Origin: CBDUXT01 sp965371245
Lineage (GTDB): Bacteria > Planctomycetota > Phycisphaerae > UBA1845
Length of the DNA: 64,000 nucleotides
Direction: 5' to 3'
Assembly (NCBI GenBank): GCA_965371245.1
Contig: CBDUXT010000009.1
Location: 29,170 to 93,169, forward strand
Shown: positions 25,681 through 35,865 of the stretch, in pieces
Numbering within the stretch: position 1 is the first letter of the stretch
Layout: the number at the start of each line of letters is the position of its first letter
Made by a program: the position numbers and the translations under genes
Notes under the pieces: model-generated
Databases searched by the model: none
Told to the model about the DNA's origin: nothing
Seen by the model: only the letters and a program-made list of their open reading frames with translations

Positions 25681-28600
25681 TCATGGCTTCGCGGGTTTAT
25701 CCGGGGCGCCCGTAGATCCGTAGCGTTGGATCAGGTCCGTGTATCCGGCGTGATCCCTGAGCGGATCCCACCGGGGGTCCAGTTTCAGCAAAGCGGTGGA
25801 GAATCTACAAGGAATCTGAAGCAATCCCTCGATATGTTCGAGCGCGGCATCGAAGTCGCCCACGGCCACATATATCAGGGCAAGGTCTTCCAAGCGCTTA
25901 GGTCCGACGAAGATGTCCCTCGAGACGGGACACAGTTCGAGCCCACGCTTTCCAGCCTCAATCGCATCGTCGGAGCGCCCGAGCTCGGCGTAAACCAGGC
26001 CGAGCGAACCGTAAACGCGGCAATCATCCGGACGCTGCTCCCGTTGCTCCTCCAGGATGACGAGCGCCTTCTCATTGGCCGCTCGCGACAGCTCGGGCTT
26101 ATTGTTGAATCTGTGGGCAAGACCACGGAGCTGGGCTTTAGTCAAGAACAGATCCTGGAACGCTGCGAATTCAAGTGGTGATTCCTCCAAGCCCTTGATC
26201 GCAGTATCGAATCGACGCGCATAGAACTCCAGCCGATACCCGGTCGCGAACACATACTGATTCGCCGGAGTGGTGAGGCCCTCTATGGCCGCGCGGGCCG
26301 CCTCCGGATCCCCACGCCAGAGAAAGAAATTCCAAGCGATGCCGTCATAGCCGTACTGTCGCTGCGGAGCGATCTCGATCATACGTTCAAAGATCTGATC
26401 GGCCTTCTCATAGTTACGCATGATCTGATATGTTCCCGCGAGATTGGCCGCGCTATTCGCATCGCCTGGGTCCAGCGCGAGGGCCCAGATGAATTGCTCC
26501 AAAGCGACTTCGAGTTGCCCCTTTCTTCGCAGCACGGAACCGTAGATATCCAGAAATCGTGAATCGTTCGCGAGGGATTTACGCGCTACGGCGAGCGACG
26601 CCAAAGCCCGATCGTAGTCACGGTGGCATGAATAGTAATAATTGCCCATGGCCAAGTGAGCATCGGGGAGGTCTGGATCAAGTTGCAAGGCGCGATCGAC
26701 GGCTGCCTTGGACTCGGCTGCACGCGATGGTGATTGATCGAATCCGTAATGGTGCATCAGTGCGTGTCCAACTGACAGTTCAGCGTACGCTAATGCGAAG
26801 GACGGATCCAACTCTATGGCCTGTTCAAGCAACCTGATCCCGGACTCGTACTTCTCATGCCCGAATTCCGAGTACCAGACGAATTCTCGAGCCTTCAGGA
26901 AGGCATCGTAGGCAGCCGTGTTGTTTGTTGGTCGATCGACCATGCCAGGAGCTTCTTCAGTGAGCAGTTCGACGGAAAGCTTGGCGGCGACTTGATCGGC
27001 CACCTCGCTCTGAATCTCGAACACGTCCGAGAGGCTTCGCGTGTAACTATCGCCCCAAAGCTGCGTTTGATCGCTGACCAGAATCAATTGGGCGTTGATG
27101 CGTACATTGTTGCCGGCACGTCGCACGCCGCCTTCGATTATGTATGTCACGCCGAGTTCTCGACCGATCTGGTCGATTGACTTGTCAGTCTTCTTGTATC
27201 GCATCGCTGAGGTGCGGGCGATGACGCCAAGTAATTCGGGGCGTAGCCGCCCGAGCCGCGTGATCATTTCCTCCGTCATTCCGTCGCTGAAGTACTCTTG
27301 CTCCGGATCGTTTCCGAGATTCGCGAACGGCAGAACGGCCAGCATAATCTTCTCGTTCTGATCTCTCGCGGTCGAACCCGACTTGGCATCAGGCTCTAGC
27401 CCAATACGTCGAAGCAGGTCATCGAAACGGGGATCGCCGTGCAAGGCCTTCCACATCGGGTCAATCTTCAGGAATGCGGTCCAGACTTCCCCGCTTTGAT
27501 GCGCTCTCTCCAGCCAACGAAACGCTTCGTCCAAATCTCCCAGATTGGCATGGATGGAAGCGAAACCGCATGCGGGGACAAACTGTCGGCTTGCCAGCTG
27601 CGTGAGAACGTTCAGTTCATCCTGCGCCTCGGTTGTGCGTCCGGCCATTGCGTACGCAGCTCCGAGCATGCCTGCGGAAATGGATGCTCGCCCTCGTCTA
27701 GCATCGAGTAGCTTGAGTACCGGAATGGCCCGATCCGGCTGCCCATCGCTCATCAGCATCCAAGCGTATCTCACGTGGGCGGGCAGGAAATCCGGGGCCA
27801 GTTTCCTCGTGTCTTCGATGTGATCAAACGCTTCACGAACGCGTCCGGCGCAAAAGAGCGCCCAGGCTGTGTCCGTTTTGATGATAAGAGAGTTCGGCTC
27901 AAGCTCAGCAGCACGGCTGATCGCCGAAAGTGCCTCATCGAACCTACTTTGACTCATGAGCAGGGCGGAAGACCAGTGATAGAGCGTGCTATAGCGCGGA
28001 CTCAGCGAGATGCCTCGTTTGAACGCCGCCTCAGCTTCCGCCCAATTCTGCTGGGACCACCCTTTCAGGTAGCCAAGTGATGCATACGCCTCGCCCATGG
28101 AGTCGTCGAGGCGAAGCGCCGTCTCAATGGCTTGCTCTGCTTGCGGAATCACTTCCTTCGGTGGACGGTAATAATGGGCAAGTAACAAGTAACAATCCGC
28201 CTTGCCCGCATACGCCTCCGCATACTCGGGATCGAGCGAAATGGCGTGGTCAAACAGTTCGATAGCACCGGCGAACCCGTCTTCAGATCGAAGGTTCCAC
28301 AGATGTCGAGCTTCCAGGTAGGCCCGGTGCGCGTCGGCATTGCTCGTGTCACTCTTTGCGAGTTCGATCTTTTCTTCTTGCGTCAGGCGAAGGCGAAGCG
28401 CATCCACAATGTTCTGCGTGATGTCCGCCTCGACGGCCATGATGTCCGTCAGCTCGCGGGCGTAGCGTTTGCTCCAAAGCTGCTGATTCGTGGACACGTC
28501 AACCAATTCCGCACGGATGGTCAGGCTGTTGCCACGGGCGTTGAGCTGGCCGGTCAGTACGACCGACACGCCGAGACTCTTCCCGAAGCTGCTGGCATCC

Positions 28601-31275
28601 TCCTTCGCGGGATCAAAGCGAAACGCTCCGCTACGCGAGATCACGCTCAAGCCCGACAGCCCGGACAGCTTGTCGATGATGCTCGCGGGAATCTCATTGC
28701 TGAGATAGTCGGTATCCGGATCCATGCTTATGTTTTCGAATGGCAGAACAGCCAGGCGACGGTTGGTCTCGACCGTCAATTGAGGTCGCTGAGGCGGTTC
28801 AAAACCGACCCGCATCAGTACCTCATCAAACCGGGGCAGATGGCGAATCGGATCCAGCCGCGGGTCAACCTGTAGATAGGGGATGCACTCGGCCCGGTCG
28901 TCGCACGCCTCGCTTATTTCGTCGAGTGCCTGGTCATATTCCTTGAGGCCGATCGAAATGGTAGCTACCTCGTACGGACAGACATAGTCGATATCCTTAC
29001 GTTCTTTGAGCCGTTTTCTGATCGCCCTCGCTTCGACGGGCTGTTTTGCCACGGCCAGAACGCCGCCCAGCATGGCCCGAATCTGCGGAGCCTCCTCGCT
29101 TAGGGCAACAGCCCGGCGCAGATGACGGATGGCGTCTTCGTGGTTGCCAAGCTGGCTTTCGGCTAGGCCCGCCCATTGGTGCGCCGGCCAGTAGCTCGCG
29201 TCCACGGCCAGCGCGTCCATCGCGTCGCGAACGCAGCGGTCGTACCGCCGGGTCGAGAACGCCACGCCATGAAAGGCGTCATTCGTGTATTTCAGCGCCG
29301 GGTCCAACTCGACGGACATGTCCAGTTGGGCGAGCGCTTCGTCCCCACGCTTCATGGCTGCAAGCCAATCGGCGTAAGCTAAACGAGCCTCGCCATGACT
29401 GGGGTTCACGTCCACTGCGCGTTTGAATTCCAACTCCGCGGCCGCCCATTCCCATTCATAATACATCAAGTATTTGCCCAGGGCGACGTGGGCCTCGGCG
29501 AGCCCGTCATCGAGCGCCAGCGCAGCTCGCGCTGCTTTCGCCATCTGGGGCATGGTTTCGCTCGGCGACAGGTGCGTGCTACTGAGGGCCAAGTAGGCCT
29601 GTGCCTTCGCCGCGTAGGCCAGGGCGAACCCAGAGTCGATGGCTAGCGCCGCATCAAAAAGCCCGATCGCCTCGCGACACGACCGGCGCGTTCCCTTCCG
29701 GGTGAGCTCTCGACCACGGGCATAGAGGTCGTAGGCGGTCCAGTTCACTTTCGGGGCGGCCGTCAGCAGTTGCTTCTCTGACGGCGTCAGCTCGATCCTG
29801 ACCCCCTCCGCGACCGCCCGGGCCACGTCGTTGTAGATCTTCAGGATATCACCTTTATCGCGCTCGAAGTGATCCGACCAGATCTGTCGCTGCGTGTTCG
29901 CCTCTACGAGCCGGACCCGGATCTGTATGCGGTCGCCCACCTGCAGGGCGTCTCCGGTGACGAAGGCGTCCACCGAGATTTCGCGGGCGATCTGCGCCAG
30001 CGGCGGTTCGTTATCCTTGTAGCGCATCATCGTCCGGGCGTTGGTCACTTTCAGCGCGCTGATCTTGGCAAGATCGTCGGTGATCGCGCCCGTGATACCA
30101 TCGACAAAATGACTCGGCATGGAGTCGCCCGAAAGGCTAATGAACGGCAGGACGGCAATGGAGCGAATCGACGACACACCGCCGGAAGCCGGCGCCGCAG
30201 TCCGCTCCGTGGTGTTTCCATCTCGACCCATCCAGACGGCCGCGATCGTGATGACCACGGACACCACGCCGATGCCGATCCAGAATTCGCCGCGACGCGT
30301 TGGAGCGGACATCGCAGAGCCGGAAGGGATTGAGGACGCCGTCGAACTTGGCGGCAGAGAAGCAGGGGTTAGCGATGACACGGAATGAGGTTCGGAGAGA
30401 TCGCTACCCGAATCCACTTCCTTCCGCAGTGCCCGTAACTCATTGCGGACGTCCTTGGCCGACTGGTATCGGTCCTCGGCGTTTTTCTCCAGACAGTGCT
30501 CGATGATTCGACCCAAGTGACGAGGCACCACGCTGTTGAGTTCCTGCACCGGGCGCGGCGCGTCGCGCAGAATTGAAGAGGTCAGCGTCGCAGAGTTTTT
30601 TCCTTTGAACGGTCGCTGCCCCGTAGCCATCTCGTACAGCATCACGCCGAGGGAAAAGAGATCGGTTCGGTGATCCAGGTTCTCGCCCTGAAGCTGCTCG
30701 GGTGACATGTACGGGACGGTGCCGATGATCACACCCCGACCCGTCAGCGGCGCCGACATCGTCACGTCGTCGGGCGAAGAACCGCCTTTACCGGCTGCGG
30801 TCAACTTGGCGAGACCAAAGTCGAGCACCTTGACCCGGCCTTCCTTGGTCACCATGACGTTGGCGGGTTTGAGGTCGCGGTGAACGATGCCCTTGCCATG
30901 AGCCGTGGCTAACGCATCGGCCATCGGGATCGCCAAGTCGAAGATCTGCCCAAGCGGCATGCCGCCAGGGGCCATCATGCGGTCGAGCGTATCGCCTTCC
31001 ACCAGCTCCATGGCGATGAAACGATGCTTGCCTTCGTTATGGATCCCGTGGATCGTGACGATGTTGGGGTGGTTGAGGGTAGCGACAGTCTTGGCTTCTC
31101 GCTCGAATCGCTGCAACCGCTCCGGACTTGACGCCACGTCGGCGGGCAGAACCTTGATAGCCACCTCGCGTCCGAGGGTTGTATCTTTGGCACGATAGAC
31201 CTCGCCCATGCCCCCCGCGCCGAGGGGCGAGAGGATCTCATACGGGCCTAGTCTGGTGCCTGCTGCCAGCGGCAT
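25681..31275 (-). CDS. Giant Ser/Thr protein kinase with three TolB-like/TPR modules
   Basis: This 1864-residue membrane protein has an N-terminal Hanks-type kinase (about residues 12-280): glycine loop GAGGMGEVY, K41 in VAIKVL, HRDLKPANV with D134, and DFG with D152, all intact. A Ser/Pro-rich linker and one transmembrane helix follow (331-349). Outside the kinase there are three successive modules starting near residues 372, 840 and 1310. Each opens with a TolB-like or CadC-effector-like strand (IAVLPFISLSG, LAVLPFENIS, LAVLPFANLG), then VTGDAL/VVLTGQL-type and QIWSDHF-type motifs. A TPR array follows, closing with DPR-hDxL-x-R-x-G. Module spacing is near 470 residues. The ATG at 31275 is preferred because MPLAAGTRLGPYEIL is the usual family start; an ATG 20 codons upstream exists. 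Signal and targets are unknown. Confidence 0.9.
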   Translation of the reverse strand: MPLAAGTRLGPYEILSPLGAGGMGEVYRAKDTTLGREVAIKVLPADVASSPERLQRFEREAKTVATLNHPNIVTIHGIHNEGKHRFIAMELVEGDTLDRMMAPGGMPLGQIFDLAIPMADALATAHGKGIVHRDLKPANVMVTKEGRVKVLDFGLAKLTAAGKGGSSPDDVTMSAPLTGRGVIIGTVPYMSPEQLQGENLDHRTDLFSLGVMLYEMATGQRPFKGKNSATLTSSILRDAPRPVQELNSVVPRHLGRIIEHCLEKNAEDRYQSAKDVRNELRALRKEVDSGSDLSEPHSVSSLTPASLPPSSTASSIPSGSAMSAPTRRGEFWIGIGVVSVVITIAAVWMGRDGNTTERTAAPASGGVSSIRSIAVLPFISLSGDSMPSHFVDGITGAITDDLAKISALKVTNARTMMRYKDNEPPLAQIAREISVDAFVTGDALQVGDRIQIRVRLVEANTQRQIWSDHFERDKGDILKIYNDVARAVAEGVRIELTPSEKQLLTAAPKVNWTAYDLYARGRELTRKGTRRSCREAIGLFDAALAIDSGFALAYAAKAQAYLALSSTHLSPSETMPQMAKAARAALALDDGLAEAHVALGKYLMYYEWEWAAAELEFKRAVDVNPSHGEARLAYADWLAAMKRGDEALAQLDMSVELDPALKYTNDAFHGVAFSTRRYDRCVRDAMDALAVDASYWPAHQWAGLAESQLGNHEDAIRHLRRAVALSEEAPQIRAMLGGVLAVAKQPVEARAIRKRLKERKDIDYVCPYEVATISIGLKEYDQALDEISEACDDRAECIPYLQVDPRLDPIRHLPRFDEVLMRVGFEPPQRPQLTVETNRRLAVLPFENISMDPDTDYLSNEIPASIIDKLSGLSGLSVISRSGAFRFDPAKEDASSFGKSLGVSVVLTGQLNARGNSLTIRAELVDVSTNQQLWSKRYARELTDIMAVEADITQNIVDALRLRLTQEEKIELAKSDTSNADAHRAYLEARHLWNLRSEDGFAGAIELFDHAISLDPEYAEAYAGKADCYLLLAHYYRPPKEVIPQAEQAIETALRLDDSMGEAYASLGYLKGWSQQNWAEAEAAFKRGISLSPRYSTLYHWSSALLMSQSRFDEALSAISRAAELEPNSLIIKTDTAWALFCAGRVREAFDHIEDTRKLAPDFLPAHVRYAWMLMSDGQPDRAIPVLKLLDARRGRASISAGMLGAAYAMAGRTTEAQDELNVLTQLASRQFVPACGFASIHANLGDLDEAFRWLERAHQSGEVWTAFLKIDPMWKALHGDPRFDDLLRRIGLEPDAKSGSTARDQNEKIMLAVLPFANLGNDPEQEYFSDGMTEEMITRLGRLRPELLGVIARTSAMRYKKTDKSIDQIGRELGVTYIIEGGVRRAGNNVRINAQLILVSDQTQLWGDSYTRSLSDVFEIQSEVADQVAAKLSVELLTEEAPGMVDRPTNNTAAYDAFLKAREFVWYSEFGHEKYESGIRLLEQAIELDPSFALAYAELSVGHALMHHYGFDQSPSRAAESKAAVDRALQLDPDLPDAHLAMGNYYYSCHRDYDRALASLAVARKSLANDSRFLDIYGSVLRRKGQLEVALEQFIWALALDPGDANSAANLAGTYQIMRNYEKADQIFERMIEIAPQRQYGYDGIAWNFFLWRGDPEAARAAIEGLTTPANQYVFATGYRLEFYARRFDTAIKGLEESPLEFAAFQDLFLTKAQLRGLAHRFNNKPELSRAANEKALVILEEQREQRPDDCRVYGSLGLVYAELGRSDDAIEAGKRGLELCPVSRDIFVGPKRLEDLALIYVAVGDFDAALEHIEGLLQIPCRFSTALLKLDPRWDPLRDHAGYTDLIQRYGSTGAPDKPAKP

Positions 31276-31439
31276 GAGGGTGTCAGCTCCACGCGGGAAG
31301 CGCGTCGGCCTTGCGTCGTTGAGTGCCCTATCCACCGTTCTATCACGCCATGAGCCTCCACACCAGCAGCATCATGGAAGATCTTGGGGAATTCGGTGAT
31401 CTTGAAGGGCCGGCTCGCTGCGATAAATCAAATAGCGCA

Positions 31440-32762
31440 TCACATCTCGTGCTCGCTACTTGCGGCCGCTTCGTCAGGCACATCCAGTGGCACCGAATGA
31501 CACAACCGGCCTTCCGCCCGCGACGCCAGTTCTTTGTAGAGCCGCTGGTGGCGGTCCAGGAACCGATCGATCGTCCAGTGTCGCAGGGCATGAGCGCGAG
31601 CGGCCGAACCGGCGGCCTGGCGCGCTGCTTGGTCTTTCAGCACGCGCTGCAGCGTTGATGACAAAGCCTTCGCGTCGCCGGGTGGCACCAGAAACCCGGT
31701 CCGATCGTGCTCGATTTGTTCGTTGACCCCATCGATGTCGAACGCGACCGCGGGCGTGCCGGAGGCCATGGTCTCGGTGACGACACACGGAAAGTTTTCC
31801 GCGAGGGACGTAAACAGCAACACGTCGGCGGCCGCGTAGGCCTTGGCCAGCGGCGTGCGGCTGGTTACGTAGCCGAGCGGGCGCACGTCGTGCATCGAGA
31901 GTGCCTCGACAAGCTCGGTGGTGTCGCCGGCGCCGGCAAGCAGGACGGTCAGGTTCTCCAGGGCGATGCGTTGAAGGGCGGCGACGGCGTGGTCGATGCC
32001 TTTGCGGGGGTCCTCGAGCCCCTGGGCAACAAGCAGGACAACCAGGCGATCAGGCGAAATCCCGATTTGTTTGCGGGCCGCCGCGCGACCGGGCTGGAAC
32101 GTCTCGGTGTCCACCGCGTAGGGGATGATCCGCACGGTGCCGCGCGGGAACATGCCGCTCTCTGCCGCGGCTCGGCCCAGGTGCTCCGACGGAGTCACGA
32201 TCGTCACCGGAAGCGCCTGGAACTGGGTTCGCTTGATGGCATGGAGCCGGTGTGTGCGGTCGAACGGCGTGACGAGCGGGTATCGGCCGAGTTGCGGACA
32301 GTCCCCGCACCGTGACCTCCATTTCTCACAATCCATCGGAAACGCACATCCGCCCGTAAGTGGGAAGAAGTCGTGGAAGGTCCAGACGAGCGGGGCGCGC
32401 TCGGCCAGCCGGCGAACGTCGGTCAGGCTGAAGTAATGGCCGTGGACGTTGTGCAGATGGATGATATCGACCTCGGCGAGCGCGGATGAGTCACAAAAGC
32501 GGCCCGAGGCCGCGATCCCCAGGTTGAAGAATCCCTTTCTTGCGTAGCGGTCGGTCCCTACCCGCGGTGCCGGGCTGTCGGAGAGGGGGCGCGTGTGATC
32601 CAGGTCTTCGTCGCCGCGGCGGCGACCGACCCAAAGATCCACCTGATGCCCGCGATCGCGCAGCCCGTCTCGCAGCAGCCGGACGATGGTCTCTGCCCCG
32701 CCGCCGTGGTCGGCCGAGTTGAGCAGCGCAATTCGCAAGGGTCGGTCCGGGTCGTGGTTCAT
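31440..32762 (-). CDS. Family 4 glycosyltransferase (GT-B)
   Basis: This 440-residue cytoplasmic or membrane-associated sugar transferase has an N-terminal acceptor half opening with ALLNSADHGGGAETIVRLL, typical of GT4. The nucleotide-sugar half carries LLVAQGLEDPRKGIDHAVAA and the acidic LFTSLAENFPCVVTETMASG motif of the family, which contains the E-x7-E pattern. The ATG at 32762 follows a strand junction that fits the fold; the frame runs slightly further upstream. It is divergent from the methyltransferase gene that follows. The glycan product is unknown; the neighbours suggest surface polysaccharide or protein glycan. Confidence 0.87.
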   Translation of the reverse strand: MNHDPDRPLRIALLNSADHGGGAETIVRLLRDGLRDRGHQVDLWVGRRRGDEDLDHTRPLSDSPAPRVGTDRYARKGFFNLGIAASGRFCDSSALAEVDIIHLHNVHGHYFSLTDVRRLAERAPLVWTFHDFFPLTGGCAFPMDCEKWRSRCGDCPQLGRYPLVTPFDRTHRLHAIKRTQFQALPVTIVTPSEHLGRAAAESGMFPRGTVRIIPYAVDTETFQPGRAAARKQIGISPDRLVVLLVAQGLEDPRKGIDHAVAALQRIALENLTVLLAGAGDTTELVEALSMHDVRPLGYVTSRTPLAKAYAAADVLLFTSLAENFPCVVTETMASGTPAVAFDIDGVNEQIEHDRTGFLVPPGDAKALSSTLQRVLKDQAARQAAGSAARAHALRHWTIDRFLDRHQRLYKELASRAEGRLCHSVPLDVPDEAAASSEHEM

Positions 32763-32942
32763 CGATCGTATTATCGGCTCGCCCGGGCACGGTGCGCCGG
32801 TGCGTTGGAAGTCGAGGTTCACATCGAGCATCCATCAAGCCCGCGTGGCGATTGTCCGATAACGTTCCAAGGCGATCCGCCACGACTCGCTCGGACGGAT
32901 CGGCGAATCGCCCACTACTGATAGTATGGAAGGGGCTCGAAC

Positions 32943-33974
32943 GTGCAGCAAACTCTCGCCGCGCCGGCCGCTGGGATCGACGAGACCGTCGAACAGCCGC
33001 GGTACCCGTTTCCGAGACAGGTGCCGGTGTCGCTGATCGGCTCCGCGGTCGATCTGTTCACCCTGACCCGCGACTCGGACGCCGTTGTCGTGACGCCGAA
33101 CATCCCGTTGCCGCGCCGATGCCAGATTAGGGCGGCAGCGCTGTTCGCGCAATCCCGCGGCATGCCCGACGTCAACACGGTGATGGGAAGGATGCTGTTT
33201 GAGCCGGGCTCGACCCTGCCGCAGCGCTTCACGCCGTTCACCCGCGACCCGGATCGGCGGTTCCGCGAACTCTTCCTCCTCACGGAGACGACGCCGGACG
33301 ATGCGCTTCTTACGTCGGCTGCCCGATGGCACAATTGGCAGGCGGTGGCGACGCATCTGCTGAATGCGGCCGGCGTGACATGGAACGGGCTCTCCGCGCG
33401 AGACGTGGATGAGTTGATGGATGCCGAGCCCTGGCTCGAACCGCTCGAAGGCTGCATCCTTCACGCCCTGTCCGGGTGGAGCAGCAGGGCGGGGCGATGC
33501 ATCGTCGAGATCGGCTCGCTTCGTGGACAGTCGCTGGCCATGTTGGCGCGCGGGCTGCGGGGCGTCGGCGGAGACGGAATGGTTCTCTCCGTTGATCCGC
33601 ATCAAGTGCAGCCACACAATGCGACCGCCGTACGAGTGGCACTGGCTCAGATCGGCCAAGAGCGTCGGCTGATTCAGTTCCCGTGTACGTCCGACGAAGC
33701 GTCAAAGATGATCCGGCCGGGATCAGCCTCGCTCGTGTTCGTTGATGGCGACCACGCGTACGAGCAGGTGGCGGCCGACTTCAGGAACTACCGCGATATT
33801 CTCGCCCCCGGCGGTTGCCTGCTGTTCCACGACTACGGTTACGGTCTACACAACCAGAAGCCGGACGTGGTTCCCGATGTGCGCCGCGCGATCGACGATC
33901 ATGTGCTCGTTGCGCGGGAATTCAAGCCGCTGCTGCTGGCGCACACGCTACTGGCGATGGTCAAGGAGGAGTAA
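32943..33974 (+). CDS. Class I SAM-dependent methyltransferase (Methyltransf_24-like)
   Basis: This 343-residue protein has a catalytic domain in about residues 180-320. CIVEIGSLRGQSLAMLARG is the SAM site, and SLVFVDGDHAYEQVAADF and DILAPGGCLLFHDYGYG complete a pattern seen in O-methyltransferases of glycan and secondary-metabolite clusters. The first 175 residues are an unassigned domain. The start is GTG 32943 with AAGGGG about 9 bases upstream. The next methyltransferase begins 5 bases after its stop, so the two are co-transcribed. The substrate is unknown. Confidence 0.78.
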   Translation: MQQTLAAPAAGIDETVEQPRYPFPRQVPVSLIGSAVDLFTLTRDSDAVVVTPNIPLPRRCQIRAAALFAQSRGMPDVNTVMGRMLFEPGSTLPQRFTPFTRDPDRRFRELFLLTETTPDDALLTSAARWHNWQAVATHLLNAAGVTWNGLSARDVDELMDAEPWLEPLEGCILHALSGWSSRAGRCIVEIGSLRGQSLAMLARGLRGVGGDGMVLSVDPHQVQPHNATAVRVALAQIGQERRLIQFPCTSDEASKMIRPGSASLVFVDGDHAYEQVAADFRNYRDILAPGGCLLFHDYGYGLHNQKPDVVPDVRRAIDDHVLVAREFKPLLLAHTLLAMVKEE

Positions 33975-33979
33975 CGCTG

Positions 33980-34735
33980 GTGTCGGTCGCGCGGGAAGCA
34001 ACGATCCAAGCGGAGGCGCCGACGGAGGCGCCGGGTTCGTGCCGCGCCGCCGAGGCGTCCGGCACGGGCTCGCCGCCAAGCGCCGTCGCCTCGGGGCACT
34101 ACGACAGGCATTACTTCGACTGGCAGAAGAACATCGGCGCGTTCGGCGGCATCGCCAACAAGATCAAGTTCGAGGCGTTCATCCGTCCGGATGACAACGT
34201 CATCGACTTCGGCTGCGGTGGGGGGTACCTGCTGGAGAACCTGACTTGTCGTGGGAAGATCGGCATCGAGATTAACCCGACGGCCGCAGCACAGGCGCGG
34301 GACCACGGGCTCACGACGCACGCGTCGGTCGAAGGAGTCCCCGACGGTTGGGCCGACGTGATCGTCTCGAACAACGCACTCGAACATACCGAGCAGCCGC
34401 TGACAGAGCTCACCCGGTTGTATCCCAAGCTCCGGCCCGGCGGGTTGCTGGTTCTGGTCGTCCCGTGTGAATCGATTCGGTACGCTTACAGGCCGCGCGA
34501 CATCAATCAGCACCTCTATAGCTTCAGCCCGATGTGCATCGGAAACCTCTGCACTCGGGCCGGGTTCGAGGTGATTCGCTCCGAGCCGTTCCTGCACAAA
34601 TGGCCGCCGCGCTATGCGACGGTCATGCAGCTTCTGGGGCTTCGGCTCTTTCACGTCGTGTGCCGCGTGTACAGCCGATGGGAGCGGAGTTGGTTTCAGG
34701 TCCGGGTCGTGGCCCGGCGGCCGGAAACGGCGTGA
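33980..34735 (+). CDS. SAM-dependent methyltransferase (type 11-like)
   Basis: This 251-residue protein has NVIDFGCGGGYLLENLTCR as the SAM-binding motif and VIVSNNALEHTEQPLTELT as motif II, matching Methyltransf_11-type enzymes. The first 40 residues are low-complexity. The GTG start overlaps the end of the preceding gene's ribosome-binding region (AAGGAGG at about 33963), so it is translationally close to the upstream methyltransferase. Its 3' end overlaps the convergent CgeB-like gene by 40 bases. It probably modifies a sugar or lipid carrier intermediate. Confidence 0.78.
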   Translation: MSVAREATIQAEAPTEAPGSCRAAEASGTGSPPSAVASGHYDRHYFDWQKNIGAFGGIANKIKFEAFIRPDDNVIDFGCGGGYLLENLTCRGKIGIEINPTAAAQARDHGLTTHASVEGVPDGWADVIVSNNALEHTEQPLTELTRLYPKLRPGGLLVLVVPCESIRYAYRPRDINQHLYSFSPMCIGNLCTRAGFEVIRSEPFLHKWPPRYATVMQLLGLRLFHVVCRVYSRWERSWFQVRVVARRPETA

Positions 34736-35847
34736 CCGCCCGCGGTGCTCGCCAGCGCGCCGGTCAGCAGGTCGAGGAGCTCACCCATTCTCGTCGTGTA
34801 GCGATGATCGCGGAGCGTGCGTTTCTGACCGGCCTGTGCAATCGCCATCCTTTCGGGTTCCCGTTTCAGATAGAAGGCGATCTTCGCGGCGCAGTCGTCG
34901 GCGTCTTCAAACGTGACCACCTCGCGCTGTGGGTCAAACAGATCGGCCAGGTTCCCCTTGGCGTCCGTCAGCAGGCAGGTGCCCATCCCGGTGGCCTCGT
35001 AGAGCCGCATGTTGTTCGCCCAGTCGGTTCGGCTTGATCCATCGACGCCTATCTCCGCGTGCAGGTTCAGCGTGATGCGGGACTGCCTGAGAACCTCGTA
35101 CATCCTCATCCCCCAAGCCGGTCCTCCGTGGTGAGCGCGGATGGTCGATTGTTCGGCGATGCGTTCCAACCCATAGCCGAACACGTCCACCTCCATCGTA
35201 GCCAGGATCGTTTCCAGCCAGGCCGCCCGATTGGGATGGGAAGGGGCGAAACCGCCGACGAACGTCACGTCGTGCGTGGGTGTGCTCGTGGTGATCCGTT
35301 CGAGGATTCGCTCGTCGAAGGCGAGCTTCAGGTGGGCGGACGCCTGCCCGCGGCTCCGGAAATAATCCACGATCGGCGGGAAGGAGGAGACCATCAGGTC
35401 ATAGGCCGCGTACGTGCGTTCCGGCCTGAGCGGTGAGGCGACCTGTCCTACAAGCAGCCGTGTGGACGCTTTGATCTCCTCCAAGAACGAGTCGCCCAAA
35501 GGAGACCACTCGAAGACGAACACGATATCGGGCCGAAGATGACTGACCTGGGCGGCGAATACCTGGCGACGCCGCTCGTGAACGTTGCCGGCTGGCACGA
35601 CGTTGTGTTCCGTGGCCCAACGTTTCTGCACTCGGTCGGCGTTGAGGATCACGTCCTGGGCATCACAGCCCAGCGCCCGCAGCCCATGGGAATAGGCGTC
35701 GCCTACGCCGAAGGCAGTTGAAAGAATGCGCTTGCGCTGCTCGTGGAAGTCGAGTTCGGCTAGTCCCAGGTCGTCCGCGTAGAGCTGTTGCAGGAACTCC
35801 GGGTAGTAGGTGTGGACAAGCAGGATTCGCGGCTGGGAACAGCCCAT
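34696..35847 (-). CDS. CgeB-like glycosyltransferase
   Basis: This 383-residue protein resembles the CgeB/Glyco_trans_1_2 family. The C-terminal GT-B half shows RITLNLHAEIG, NNMRLYEATGMGTCLLTD and DPQREVVTFED, the usual family text, ending with the DHRYTTRMGELL helix. The N-terminal half opens RILLVHTYYPEFLQQLY. The 3' end overlaps the methyltransferase gene on the other strand. The epimerase gene lies 18 bases upstream on the same strand, so they are probably co-transcribed. Donor and acceptor are unknown; the context is surface glycan. Confidence 0.8.
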   Translation of the reverse strand: MGCSQPRILLVHTYYPEFLQQLYADDLGLAELDFHEQRKRILSTAFGVGDAYSHGLRALGCDAQDVILNADRVQKRWATEHNVVPAGNVHERRRQVFAAQVSHLRPDIVFVFEWSPLGDSFLEEIKASTRLLVGQVASPLRPERTYAAYDLMVSSFPPIVDYFRSRGQASAHLKLAFDERILERITTSTPTHDVTFVGGFAPSHPNRAAWLETILATMEVDVFGYGLERIAEQSTIRAHHGGPAWGMRMYEVLRQSRITLNLHAEIGVDGSSRTDWANNMRLYEATGMGTCLLTDAKGNLADLFDPQREVVTFEDADDCAAKIAFYLKREPERMAIAQAGQKRTLRDHRYTTRMGELLDLLTGALASTAGGHAVSGRRATTRT

Positions 35848-35865
35848 GATTCTCGTCCAACCGGG

